DNA of 64,000 nucleotides from Flavobacterium aerium (GTDB taxonomy: Bacteria > Bacteroidota > Bacteroidia > Flavobacteriales > Flavobacteriaceae), in NCBI RefSeq assembly GCF_030766725.1, contig NZ_JARQWR010000001.1, positions 491,859-555,858 of the forward strand. Direction: 5' to 3'. This document shows, piece after piece, positions 1-8,526 of this stretch; the first letter of the stretch is position 1; each line of letters starts with the position of its first letter. The position numbers and the translations under genes were made by a program. The notes beneath the pieces are model-generated. The model did not search any database. It was given only the letters and a program-made list of their open reading frames with translations, and was not told where the DNA came from.

Positions 1-285
1 AGAAAATATGCGAAGTTTTTTATCTTCTGAAGAAGTGATAGTGATTTTTTCTCCAAGTTGTTCAAAAGGATATTTTAAATCAAAATGATTTAATAAAGCA
101 TCCTGTAAATCTGTTCGAAACAATGTTTTAATTTCATCGTTCTTTTCATCTTGTTGTGATGCAGTAGAAAATAAATTATAGGTTTGAACAAGCTTTTGCT
201 CTATAGCATTATTATTCTGAGCATTTATAGTTAGGACATAAATACTAGTTAATAATATAGAAAATATGAGTTTCTTTAGCTTCAC
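1..285 (-). CDS. Partial secreted protein, candidate T6SS immunity protein
   Basis: The reading frame stays open from a GTG at 285 down to the window edge (95 codons), so the C-terminus is missing. The N-terminus is a clear Sec signal peptide: KLKK, then a hydrophobic stretch, ending near TINAQ. I do not recognise a family in the rest, which is rich in charged and polar residues. The GTG lies 2 bp after the stop of the candidate effector at 288-1037, so the two genes are probably translationally coupled. A periplasmic protein encoded directly after a putative cell-wall-targeting T6SS effector fits an immunity protein. That role is inference from position and signal peptide only. Confidence 0.6.
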   Translation of the reverse strand, partial: MKLKKLIFSILLTSIYVLTINAQNNNAIEQKLVQTYNLFSTASQQDEKNDEIKTLFRTDLQDALLNHFDLKYPFEQLGEKITITSSEDKKLRIFS

Positions 286-287
286 GA

Positions 288-1037
288 TTATTTTGTAAAA
301 ATTCCTTTAGTTATCATATAGCGCCATGTAGCTAATCGTTCAAGGGCTTTGTAGCGAACGCCATTTCCACCATTAATACGAGCGACTTTTGTAGGAGGAT
401 TTTTTTTAAAATCTAAACTACCATTAGCAGTAAGATATTTAATTCCTGTTCCTTGACCTTGAAAATATACATACGTCCAAAATGCAGATTGATCCTCTGT
501 TGGAATACCATATTTTAATTTCTTTCGATCGGCATTAAATTGATCACGTCTCTGACACAATATTGCCCCAAACCCATATAATGCATTTTTTAAGCCATTA
601 AAAACGGCAGAATTTACAGTCGTTTTGCCGCCCCATTCATTACGGGCTACTTTTACGGTTTTAAATTCATCACCTTCATTATAATCTTTGGGTAAATATT
701 TTTTTACTTCAGGGAAATCAGATGAAAAATTATCAACACCCAGCGTATTGAAACCGTCTATTGGAAGATTAGTCAGAATTTTTTCTCCTGTTTTGTTTTT
801 GTAATCGGTTTCATAATTGAAGTCTAAATCCATATAAGTATGGCCAAGACCTTCACCAATTGCAATGGTGTAAAAATAGGAGGGCATAAAACCAAGTTCC
901 TTGGATACCAATTCTATAATGTCGACCAAAGGTTTTTCTCGAGACTCATCGGCATAGCCAGCCCAATCATAGACCTTTTTTACATTATATTCTTTTTCTA
1001 ATGCTGCCTTGATTATTTCTTTTCGTTGCTTTCCCAT
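288..1037 (-). CDS. Candidate T6SS effector (possible cell-wall hydrolase)
   Basis: A 249-residue protein with no signal peptide and no recognised family name. It starts 9 bp after a TssD/Hcp-like gene and is followed after 2 bp by a gene for a secreted protein. The segment around residues 50-66 (FMPSYFYTIAIGEGLGH) has a helix carrying Glu62 in a G-E-G setting, which recalls the catalytic Glu helix of lysozyme-like or transglycosylase folds. Around residues 185-200 an aromatic/glycine stretch (WTYVYFQGQGTG) resembles the Y/G-rich motifs of such enzymes. The absence of a signal peptide suits a protein loaded into the T6SS tube. The effector call rests mainly on neighbourhood; the lysozyme-like reading is a weaker inference. 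Confidence 0.5.
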   Translation of the reverse strand: MGKQRKEIIKAALEKEYNVKKVYDWAGYADESREKPLVDIIELVSKELGFMPSYFYTIAIGEGLGHTYMDLDFNYETDYKNKTGEKILTNLPIDGFNTLGVDNFSSDFPEVKKYLPKDYNEGDEFKTVKVARNEWGGKTTVNSAVFNGLKNALYGFGAILCQRRDQFNADRKKLKYGIPTEDQSAFWTYVYFQGQGTGIKYLTANGSLDFKKNPPTKVARINGGNGVRYKALERLATWRYMITKGIFTK

Positions 1038-1046
1038 AACTTTAGT

Positions 1047-1448
1047 TTATGAAAAATTTACGCCTGGCCATTTGTTTTTAAATGGAGTATTACCAATATT
1101 AATTTCTTGAGAGGAAATTAATATTTCAATGGTCATCGGGGATGCACCATTAGCTCGAAACATCTCATGATAACGTATACAATAACCCTTTGTGAATTTT
1201 ACTTCCTTCATACGGCTCATCGCATCTCTTTTATAGAAAGTTATTACTCCATCTTTCGTTTGAGTATTACTAACCATCCAGTCAGAAAAATTATCTAGAT
1301 TATTGGCTTCAACGACAACTCTGATTTTACCACCTTTTGCATTAGAAGATGGTTTGCCATTATTATCTGTATTCTGTTCGAAAAAGATATCATACTCTAA
1401 TACAGTATGAGCTATCCCATCTATTTCAAGCTTTGCTAAAAAAGACAT
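1047..1448 (-). CDS. tssD: TssD/Hcp-family T6SS tube protein, second copy
   Basis: 133 residues, clearly homologous along its length to the protein at 1537-1923. Shared landmarks are MSF at the start, a NGKPSSxxxGGK(R) segment, W-M-x-x-N, a KRD segment, KEVKFTKGY, and an EI(L)ISSQEI tail. This is the Bacteroidota TssD family of T6SS subtype iii, whose hexamers form the inner tube and carry cargo. It lies directly upstream of the candidate effector and is more diverged (extra residues before the C-terminus, different charge). That would suit a specialised carrier Hcp for that effector, which is inference. Confidence 0.8.
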   Translation of the reverse strand: MSFLAKLEIDGIAHTVLEYDIFFEQNTDNNGKPSSNAKGGKIRVVVEANNLDNFSDWMVSNTQTKDGVITFYKRDAMSRMKEVKFTKGYCIRYHEMFRANGASPMTIEILISSQEINIGNTPFKNKWPGVNFS

Positions 1449-1470
1449 AAGACATCATTATTAAGTTAAA

Positions 1471-1507
1471 TAAAAAAGAGGAAAGGGAATGTTATATACA
1501 TTCCCTT
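1471..1507 (-). terminator. Hairpin with U-tract between the two tssD genes
   Basis: Perfect 10-bp arms (1483-1492 AAGGGAATGT and 1498-1507) enclose a 5-base loop. On the minus strand the hairpin is followed by a T-rich tract (1471-1480). It lies after the first TssD gene and before the second, so it is either a terminator or, more likely given the compact module, an attenuator that keeps the first Hcp much more abundant than the downstream genes. Confidence 0.65.
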
Positions 1508-1536
1508 AATTTCCTACAATATTTTAATGAAGTTGG

Positions 1537-1923
1537 TTATACCCACTCATTTCTGTGAAGACCACTACCTAACTCTAATTCTTGAGCAGAAATAGTGAAT
1601 GTTTCAGTTAATGGGTTTTCACCTTTAGCATCAAATTCTTCTTTGTACTTAACCAAGTAACCTTGTCTAAAGTTCATTTCTTTTAATTTAGCATCCGTAT
1701 CACGTTTTACGTATACTATAGAACCATCTTTTCTTTCAAAGTTGTTGGTCATCCATTCGAAGAAAAATGAATCTCCTGTTGATTCAACTGTAATAGTTAG
1801 TCTACCTCCACGAGTGATTGAAGATGGACGTCCTGTTGCATCTACTTCTTGGTGTAGATCATACATAGCGTGTAGAATGTTCATTTCTTTTCCGCCTACT
1901 GTAATTTTTGATTTAAATGACAT
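1537..1923 (-). CDS. tssD: TssD/Hcp-family T6SS tube protein
   Basis: 128 residues and a close match to the Bacteroidota TssD (Hcp) pattern: MSFKSKITVGGKEMNILH, then QEVDATGRPSS, RGGRLTITVES, WMTNN, KRDTDAKLKEMNFRQGY and a terminal TFTISAQELELG. TssD forms the secreted tube of T6SS subtype iii; it has no signal peptide and leaves through the contractile apparatus. No other T6SS structural gene (TssB, TssC, VgrG, ClpV) is visible here, so this is a satellite cargo module or the edge of a larger locus beyond position 1. It is the first gene of the minus-strand module and is followed by a strong hairpin. Confidence 0.9.
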   Translation of the reverse strand: MSFKSKITVGGKEMNILHAMYDLHQEVDATGRPSSITRGGRLTITVESTGDSFFFEWMTNNFERKDGSIVYVKRDTDAKLKEMNFRQGYLVKYKEEFDAKGENPLTETFTISAQELELGSGLHRNEWV

Positions 1924-2318
1924 AATAATAAAAATTAAGGTTAAAAAATAATAATACCGAGTAATATCTAATAAAGATTAAGTAACGAATTTATAATAAA
2001 AAATGTTTAATTGCTAAAAAAAATGCAAAAAATTGATTAAAAACATCTATGTTTTAGTTTGTTAGCTTAATTCCAATCAGAAAATTCTTGTTTTTAACGT
2101 ATCCGTTTTCTGGAATGAATTAGCATCTCACTAGTGATATTTAAAAGGTTTTTAAGTTGGATATTTTTAAAATTGTCTTGAAAAAAGAAATGGGCTAAAA
2201 AAAGTGTAGTATATTAGCAGAAATAAAGAATTGTGTGGGGTAAATTGCTTAAAAGAGTTTATCATAAGTTACAATTTTGACAAATTAGAATAAATTAATA
2301 ACGTTAAAAAAGAAGAGA
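1924..2318. other. AT-rich intergenic region
   Basis: 395 bp between the divergent tssD and PhnA-like genes, with no convincing reading frame. It should hold the promoters for both. I could not find a clean TAnnTTTG element on either strand. The one structure of note is an imperfect inverted repeat at about 2065-2125 (TTAGC..TTCC..AGAAAA against TTTTCTGGAA..AATTAGC), which may be a regulatory hairpin or a chance AT-rich match. Confidence 0.5.
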
Positions 2319-2528
2319 ATGGATGTAAAAGATAGTAATGGAACGCTACTTGTAGAAGGAGATTCTGTGCAGATTATTAAAGATTTAAAAGTAAAAGGAT
2401 CTTCATCGGTAATAAAAAGAGGGAAGATTGTGAAAAATATTCGTCTTACATCTAGTAATGAAGAAGTAGAAGGACGTGTAGATAAAGTTCAGATGGTATT
2501 AAAAGCTTGTTTCCTTAAAAAGATATAA
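2319..2528 (+). CDS. PhnA/YjdM-like domain protein (C-terminal domain only)
   Basis: 69 residues matching the C-terminal domain of the YjdM/PhnA family: DSNGTLLVEGDSVQIIKDLKVKG, then SSVIKRGK, VKNIRL and a final MVLKACFLKK. Full-length YjdM proteins (about 110 residues) have an N-terminal zinc ribbon, which is absent here; stand-alone short versions are common in Bacteroidota. The historical link to alkylphosphonate use is not supported by function data in the family, and no phosphonate genes lie nearby. It is monocistronic and ends at a strong terminator. Confidence 0.8.
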   Translation: MDVKDSNGTLLVEGDSVQIIKDLKVKGSSSVIKRGKIVKNIRLTSSNEEVEGRVDKVQMVLKACFLKKI

Positions 2529-2544
2529 GTTCTATATAGATATA

Positions 2545-2580
2545 AAAAAAAGCCTCTCAATTATATTGAGAGGCTTTTTT
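2545..2580. terminator. Bidirectional intrinsic terminator
   Basis: A perfect 10-bp stem, AGCCTCTCAA (2551-2560) against 2566-2575, has a 5-base loop, with A-tract on one side and T-tract on the other. It sits between the convergent PhnA-like gene and susE/F and can serve both strands. Confidence 0.9.
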
Positions 2581-2607
2581 AATGAATAGTGGTACTAGTT
2601 TAGAATA

Positions 2608-3708
2608 TTAAGGTAGTAGGATAAAGAGGTATCGACCATCAATATCATTAAACCAAATATCATATTTTGAAGCGAGTACAGGAATATCCCCACCACCAAT
2701 TGTTGCAATACCACTGAATGACGTATCGGCACCCCAGTTTACATCCCAATTGTTGTTCGCTCGAAATTTTAAGTTATTGTTCGAAAGTGTTACTCCAGAA
2801 ATCTTCCAGATATGAAGGTCAAATGTACTGTTTGTCATATCGGTATCAGTATCCCAACCACCAGGAGTTGCATCTCCTACAATACCTATTGTAGGATAAG
2901 TAACTGTAGGAGGAGTTGAAACAGGAGTAAAGGTATAGGTCATCGTGGTAATATTAACTTCTAAGTTATAATATCCAGAGATAGCAACTGGGATAATTGC
3001 AGGTTCGTTTTCTCCAGTAGGAGTACTCACCCCAAGGATTCCGCCACTTCCACCATATTGAGGATGCCAAGAACCTTTTGTATCAAGAATTTTAAATCCA
3101 AAGTCGGCTCCACCAATAAAGAATCCTGTATAATAAAACTTATTTTCATCCATAGGGTCACGGAATAAAGGTGTATTATCACTATCGTTATTCCATCCTG
3201 CAGCTGTTGCATTTCCTACAAGGAATAAATCGTTTTTTGCAACGATAGTAGCATATGGAGTTACTTTAATATGAATACTATTAGAATACATTGGAAGGTC
3301 CTTTTTAGGTCCCAATGAAGATTTAATACGAATTTCAATCTCGGTTTCTTGTAATGCATTTGCGCCAGCAGCAGTTACAGCAGAATTTAATGCAGCGACA
3401 GTTAAGGCAATGGTATTTGTAGACACTATTCCGGCGCTAACTGCATTAACAAACTGTGTATTCGCTAGTGCAATTTCAACACTATAAGAAATATCGGTAG
3501 GAATACCATAATCACTTTTGGTCCAATTCAAATTGAACACGGTGTTATTTGCATTTTCACGTACCAATACAAAAGCTGATCCCCCTTCAGGAGCCACTAA
3601 TACTGGGGCAGAAATTGCATTTGCAACAATCTTTTCATCATCAGAATTACAGGAGTATACCAATAAAAGTAAGATGGCTAAAGCTGAAAATTTATAAATA
3701 TGTTTCAT
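2608..3708 (-). CDS. susE: SusE/SusF-like outer-membrane starch-binding lipoprotein
   Basis: 366 residues. A lipoprotein signal peptide ends in LVYSC (Cys20). Next comes a SusE N-terminal Ig-like domain (about residues 30-150: APVLVAPEGGSAFVL, FNLNWTKSDYG). Two starch-binding modules follow, each beginning with a hydrophobic-G-D/N-A-T-xGGW/AGW motif (LFLVGNATAAGWN at about 160; IGIVGDATPGGWD at about 275). SusE/F proteins hold malto-oligosaccharides at the cell surface for SusCD. As the last gene of the susC-susD-susE operon it starts 27 bp after susD. The product is probably exposed on the outer leaflet. Confidence 0.9.
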   Translation of the reverse strand: MKHIYKFSALAILLLLVYSCNSDDEKIVANAISAPVLVAPEGGSAFVLVRENANNTVFNLNWTKSDYGIPTDISYSVEIALANTQFVNAVSAGIVSTNTIALTVAALNSAVTAAGANALQETEIEIRIKSSLGPKKDLPMYSNSIHIKVTPYATIVAKNDLFLVGNATAAGWNNDSDNTPLFRDPMDENKFYYTGFFIGGADFGFKILDTKGSWHPQYGGSGGILGVSTPTGENEPAIIPVAISGYYNLEVNITTMTYTFTPVSTPPTVTYPTIGIVGDATPGGWDTDTDMTNSTFDLHIWKISGVTLSNNNLKFRANNNWDVNWGADTSFSGIATIGGGDIPVLASKYDIWFNDIDGRYLFILLP

Positions 3709-3735
3709 TTTATTAAACTTTAAATTAGATGGATA

Positions 3736-5337
3736 CTAATACCCTGTATTTTGTACCAATTTTGGGTTACCCGCAATAGCGTTGGATGGAATAGGGAATA
3801 AGTCTCTGTAATTTGGTGTAGATGAACCACTCGGTGTATTACCTTTCCAAGGCCATAAGTAAGCTCCACCAGAGAATTTACCAAAACGAACTAAATCAGT
3901 TCTTCTATGACCTTCCCAATGTAATTCACGAGCTCTTTCGTCCAAGATGAAATCCAAAGTTAATTGACCACTTGATACCGTTGAAGTATTGGCACGTGTA
4001 CGGATTAAATTTACATAATCTGCTGCAGTTGCTAGAGAACCGCCACCACCACGAACAGCAATTTCGGCATACATTAAATAAGCATCGGCAAGACGGAACA
4101 TAGGAAAATCGATATCTACGAAAGTTCCTGATGAATCAGAACCGGGAACTCCTGCTTTTGTAAGATTCTTCCATTTTTGAATTGCATAACCATCTGTAAA
4201 ACTGGTAATACTATTAATTTCTTTTGTTTGTCCATCTGTGTAGAATTGACCTCGAGTATCTGTAGTATTAGGCGCAAACTTGTCTACTAAAGCAGCAGTT
4301 GTTCTAATACCTGCCCATCCACCAACGATTCCAAATTCTACGGGATTCATAGAACCTCCAACTGCTGCATGAGTTAAAAATGTTGTTCCTCCATAAGTTT
4401 GAGTACGTAAACCATCAAAAGCAACAGCAAAAATAAATTCTGAATTTCGGTAATCATCATTATCCGCAAGGAATAAATCTTTATACGTACTATGTAAGGT
4501 ATAACCACCATTGATTACAGCTTGTACTTCTGGAAAAGCTAAATCATATTTTGGAGAATTAATATAAACTCCAGCATTCATATATAGTTTTGCTAACAAC
4601 ATATGAGCAGCTCCTTTATCAGCTCTTGGGTAAACGTTCATTTTAGCAGGTTTCATTGGACTATTTTCTGCTAAAATTGCCTTTAATTCAGTCTCCACAT
4701 AATTGAATAATTCAGCTCTGCTAGATTGCTCAGGCAAATAAAACCCAGTTGGAGAATCCTCTGTAACAATAGCAACATTACCAAAGAAATCTAAGAAATG
4801 CCAATAACTTAAAGCTCTAAGAAATCGAGCTTCAGTTCTGTATACTTGTATGTCCTCACGAAGTTGGCCAGTAACTCCTCGAGTATCTAGTTTCTCATTT
4901 GTAGTTTGACGTAAAAATTCGTTACAGTTTTTAATTTGGAAATCTAAACGACTAAACATAGCGTTGATGAATAAATCACCAGAAGTCCATGATTGACCAT
5001 GAAAATCTTGAATTGTTTTATCGTTCCAACCCATGATGGCCTCATCCGTTGTTAATTCTTGCATCAACCATAATCCACGCACATATTGACTTTCCCCTTC
5101 ATCAATTCCACCAATATCCGGAGTACCATCAGGTCCTTTTTGTCCAGTAGTTGCTAATCCTGCATAAAGTTTAGCAAGGAATTGTTGATAGGATCCGGGA
5201 TTCTTAAAGAACTCTTCCGATGAAAATTGATTTCCATCATTTGGAGCAGTTTGATCCAAATCATTCAAGCAAGAAGATAATGTTAGTACTAATAACAATA
5301 CTCCGATTCGTTGTATAGTAAATGATATTTTTTTCAT
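3736..5337 (-). CDS. susD: SusD-like starch-binding lipoprotein
   Basis: 533 residues, typical for the RagB/SusD family. A lipoprotein signal ends in LSSC (Cys23). Family hallmarks are TDEAI near residue 90, RFLRALSYWHFLDFFGNV at about 170, a TPR-like helix set, ADAYLMYAEI at about 415, and the C-terminal RARELHWEGHRRTDLVRFGKF. SusD caps the SusC barrel and binds the glycan. It begins 9 bp after susC. The gene-neighbour enzymes make maltodextrin or starch the likely ligand. Confidence 0.95.
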   Translation of the reverse strand: MKKISFTIQRIGVLLLVLTLSSCLNDLDQTAPNDGNQFSSEEFFKNPGSYQQFLAKLYAGLATTGQKGPDGTPDIGGIDEGESQYVRGLWLMQELTTDEAIMGWNDKTIQDFHGQSWTSGDLFINAMFSRLDFQIKNCNEFLRQTTNEKLDTRGVTGQLREDIQVYRTEARFLRALSYWHFLDFFGNVAIVTEDSPTGFYLPEQSSRAELFNYVETELKAILAENSPMKPAKMNVYPRADKGAAHMLLAKLYMNAGVYINSPKYDLAFPEVQAVINGGYTLHSTYKDLFLADNDDYRNSEFIFAVAFDGLRTQTYGGTTFLTHAAVGGSMNPVEFGIVGGWAGIRTTAALVDKFAPNTTDTRGQFYTDGQTKEINSITSFTDGYAIQKWKNLTKAGVPGSDSSGTFVDIDFPMFRLADAYLMYAEIAVRGGGGSLATAADYVNLIRTRANTSTVSSGQLTLDFILDERARELHWEGHRRTDLVRFGKFSGGAYLWPWKGNTPSGSSTPNYRDLFPIPSNAIAGNPKLVQNTGY

Positions 5338-5346
5338 GGTATTGTT

Positions 5347-8301
5347 TTAAAAATTAACATTCAATCCTAACATATACGTTCTAGGTCTTGGATATAGATT
5401 GTTATCTCTACCTTCTTTTATTTCAGGATCAATTCCTTTGTAATTTGTAATAATAAATGCATTCTGTACGGCACCTGTTATACGTAATGTAGATCCGTCT
5501 CTGAAAAGATCTTTAAAAGTATAACCTATCGTAGCATTGTCCATACGTAGGAAAGAAGCATTTTGAATGTAATAATCCGATTCATAAGATGGTTTTACAA
5601 ATCCAGTATTTAAAATGTCAACAGTACCATTAGAAATATCAGTTTGTCTAATTAATAATCCTTCTTGAAAACCTAATCGAGCATCAACATTGTTATAGTT
5701 ATAGTTTCCAATACTTCCTCTCCAAGCCATTGAGAAATCCCAATTCTTGTATTCAATACTGGTATTAAAACCGAAAAAGAGATCGGCATTTGCACTATGA
5801 TGTAAATATTTGTCTTCTGCGTTAATAATTCCATCCCCATTACGATCCACATATACACCATTAAGAGGTCTTCCATCTGCATCATAAGCTTGTTGGTATA
5901 CATAATAAGAGAAAGGAGTATAACCCGTTTGTTGTCTTTGGATTGTGTTTCCTGTAGCACCTTCAATACCACCTACAGGTTGGCCTAAATAACTAGGATC
6001 TGTAATTAGCGTCAGTTTTTTAATTTTTGAATCTTGGAAAGTAATGTTTCCACCAATATTCCATTTGAAATTATCATTTTGTACTGGAATAAAGTTTAAA
6101 CCAATTTCAAGACCTTTATTTTCTAAATCTCCAATGTTGTAATTATCCTCATTAGAAAAAGCAACTCCTTGTGGGTTTGGAGTTTTGACAATTAAATCTG
6201 TTGTGGTTCTTTTATAAACATCAACAGTACCAGTTATTCTGTTATTCAGTAAACCAAAATCAATCCCCATATTCCAGGTTGTAGTTTCTTCCCATTTAAG
6301 ATTTGGGTTGTAAGGTTGAGGTCTAACTGGATTAAAGAAAATAGGTTTTCCATTAGCATCATAACCTATTTGATAACTAGCCGTTTCAGTAGCCAATTGG
6401 TATAATGGTTTAGACGGATATACTGCATTTTGAATGTCTTGTTGACCTGTAATACCCCAACTCGCTCTGAATTTTAAATCATTAACAATTTTGCTATCCT
6501 TTAGGAAGTTTTCATTATTAATTTTCCAAGCTACAGCTGCCGAAGGGAAATTACCCCAACGATTGTCTTTTGTAAATCGAGAAGTTCCATCACGTCTGTA
6601 CGATAAGGTAACTAAGTATTTGTCGTAAATAGAGATGTTCGTTCTTGCAAAAAAGGACTGTAGATTGATTCTTGTTTTTCCTGTTCTTCCAGGGTCATTG
6701 TCAACCAATCCTTGTGCATTATTATAATAATCATCTTTGTAGTAAGTCTTGAAATCCTGATAAGAATAACCCGCAGTTACATCTAGATTACTGATGAATC
6801 CATTGTAGCTTTTATTATAATTGAAATAAAAATCCATCAATTTATTATTGCGATCTTCTACCTCATTAACATATGATCCCTGTTCTGCGAGAACAATAAA
6901 ATCACGATCTACATTGCTATACTTTCTTCCGGAGTTATAATCGTACCCTAAGTTCAAGATTGCTTTTAATTCGGGTAAGAAATGCATTTTATAATCAAAT
7001 TGGATGTTACCAATACTGCGGAAAGTATCTCCGTAATTATTTTTTTGATTAATTAGAGATAATGGATTTTTCCCTGGTAATTGTAAAGGCATTCCATTAG
7101 GTTCTAACCATTGAAAATAACCACCATAATTATTATTAGCATAAACAGATTGAGTTGGATCAAAACTTAATGCTGCTCCAATGGCCAATTTATCACTAAA
7201 GTTATTTTTAATAATAGAAGTATTATTATTTGCTTCAATTTTTAAATGATTATCAAAAAAGTGAGTGGTAAAACCTCCAGAAAGTGTGGTTCTTTGAAAG
7301 TTATCTCTTTTTAAAATTCCATTCATATCCGAGTAACCTACAGAAGCACGGTACACTATTTTTTCATCCCCACCTGTTAACGCGATACTATGATCAGTTC
7401 CAGTAGCCGTTTGAAAGATTTCTTTTTGCCAGTCTGTATTGGCATTACCCAATAATGCTTTTTGAGCTGTTGAACCATTTGTGTTTACATAAGTACGGTA
7501 TTGATCAGCATTTAATACATCTACTTGATCAGCAATTCTTCCTACAGAATAATTACCGTTATACGAAATACTTAATTCTCCCGCTTTACCTTTTTTAGTT
7601 GTAATAATGATTACACCATTCGATGCTCTAGAACCATAAATAGCTGTTGCCGAAGCATCTTTTAATACTGTAATCGATTCAATATTATTTTGATTAATGG
7701 AAGCCAGTGGATTACGACCTCCTTTTATTCCTTTATATTCAACAGGAACCCCATCAATTACATATAAAGGATCATTACTTGCTGCTAATGATGATCCGCT
7801 TCGAATTCGGATTAGAGCTCCTTCACCGGGAGCACCACCATCATTTATAATTTGCAAACCAGCAACTTTACCTTGAAGCATCTGATCGGCAGCTACTACA
7901 GGACCTTTGTTGAATTGTGATGCCGTTACTGTTGTAACAGAACCTGTTGCATCTTTCTTTTTAACGTTTCCGTATCCGATTACTACAATTTCGTCCAATA
8001 TGGAAGCGTCCTCTTGTAAAATTATTGAAACTGATTTTTGAGCTTCATAATTTAAAACATGGCTCTTAAACCCTATAAATGAGAATACAATTTTGTCTCC
8101 TTTTTTTAAATTTGGTAATGCAAAATTCCCGTCAAAATCGGTCATTGTACCAGTTGTAGTCCCTTCAGCTACTACATTTACACCAGGCAGGGGCAATCCC
8201 GAAGTCTGATCTTTGACTGTTCCGCTTAAAGTGTTCTGTGCCAGAATACTAATAGGAAACATCAGTACTAAAAGTAATAACTTTTTATACATCGTTTTCA
8301 T
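5347..8301 (-). CDS. susC: SusC-like TonB-dependent outer-membrane transporter
   Basis: 984 residues. After a signal peptide (ending ILAQ) comes a carboxypeptidase-D regulatory-like domain (about 22-100: LSGTVKDQTSGLPLPGVNV, GTTTGTMTDFDGNF), a TonB-box segment (LDEIVVIGYG), the plug domain (SGSSLAASNDPLYVIDGVP, LKDASATAIYGSRASNGVI) and a 22-strand-type barrel ending in an aromatic Phe. With SusD it forms the pedal-bin importer that takes malto-oligosaccharides into the periplasm. It is first in the susCDE operon, transcribed divergently from the lacI-type regulator. Confidence 0.95.
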   Translation of the reverse strand: MKTMYKKLLLLVLMFPISILAQNTLSGTVKDQTSGLPLPGVNVVAEGTTTGTMTDFDGNFALPNLKKGDKIVFSFIGFKSHVLNYEAQKSVSIILQEDASILDEIVVIGYGNVKKKDATGSVTTVTASQFNKGPVVAADQMLQGKVAGLQIINDGGAPGEGALIRIRSGSSLAASNDPLYVIDGVPVEYKGIKGGRNPLASINQNNIESITVLKDASATAIYGSRASNGVIIITTKKGKAGELSISYNGNYSVGRIADQVDVLNADQYRTYVNTNGSTAQKALLGNANTDWQKEIFQTATGTDHSIALTGGDEKIVYRASVGYSDMNGILKRDNFQRTTLSGGFTTHFFDNHLKIEANNNTSIIKNNFSDKLAIGAALSFDPTQSVYANNNYGGYFQWLEPNGMPLQLPGKNPLSLINQKNNYGDTFRSIGNIQFDYKMHFLPELKAILNLGYDYNSGRKYSNVDRDFIVLAEQGSYVNEVEDRNNKLMDFYFNYNKSYNGFISNLDVTAGYSYQDFKTYYKDDYYNNAQGLVDNDPGRTGKTRINLQSFFARTNISIYDKYLVTLSYRRDGTSRFTKDNRWGNFPSAAVAWKINNENFLKDSKIVNDLKFRASWGITGQQDIQNAVYPSKPLYQLATETASYQIGYDANGKPIFFNPVRPQPYNPNLKWEETTTWNMGIDFGLLNNRITGTVDVYKRTTTDLIVKTPNPQGVAFSNEDNYNIGDLENKGLEIGLNFIPVQNDNFKWNIGGNITFQDSKIKKLTLITDPSYLGQPVGGIEGATGNTIQRQQTGYTPFSYYVYQQAYDADGRPLNGVYVDRNGDGIINAEDKYLHHSANADLFFGFNTSIEYKNWDFSMAWRGSIGNYNYNNVDARLGFQEGLLIRQTDISNGTVDILNTGFVKPSYESDYYIQNASFLRMDNATIGYTFKDLFRDGSTLRITGAVQNAFIITNYKGIDPEIKEGRDNNLYPRPRTYMLGLNVNF

Positions 8302-8408
8302 ACAATCTGTTTAGATTAAATTTGATTTTTTTGCTTATAAATTCACTTCGAATGTTAAATTTATGTAAATATTCCACTCAAAAAAATCGAAGCCGAATAA
8401 AACTGTTC

Positions 8409-8422
8409 CGCAAACGTTTTCG
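8409..8422. promoter_or_regulatory. Candidate LacI-family operator in the susC/regulator gap
   Basis: CGCAAACGTTTTCG is a near-perfect 14-bp palindrome (one mismatched pair) with the central CpG and AAACGTTT core typical of LacI/MalR-type operators. It lies about 108 bp upstream of susC and 105 bp upstream of the regulator start, upstream of plausible core promoters on both sides. That position would suit activation or looping as well as repression. Assignment to the adjacent regulator is inference. Confidence 0.55.
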
Positions 8423-8464
8423 TGTTGAAAACTTTTTGTATAACTCAGATTATTAGCGTTAAAA

Positions 8465-8495
8465 TTGACATTAATCAAAATAAAAATTATCTTTA
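8465..8495 (+). promoter_or_regulatory. Putative promoter of the LacI-family regulator
   Basis: TTG at 8465-8467 is separated by 20 bp from TATCTTTA at 8488-8495. This matches the Bacteroidota -33/-7 arrangement (TTG, 19-21 bp, TAnnTTTG) with one mismatch at the last base. It is followed by a short AT-rich leader before the ATG at 8527. Confidence 0.45.
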
Positions 8496-8526
8496 TTCAG
8501 AAATTAATATATTACAAATCTGCAAA

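Noticed and set aside
1742..1951. 69-codon plus-strand frame opposite the first tssD
   Set aside because: Lies inside a well-supported TssD gene on the other strand and resembles no family.
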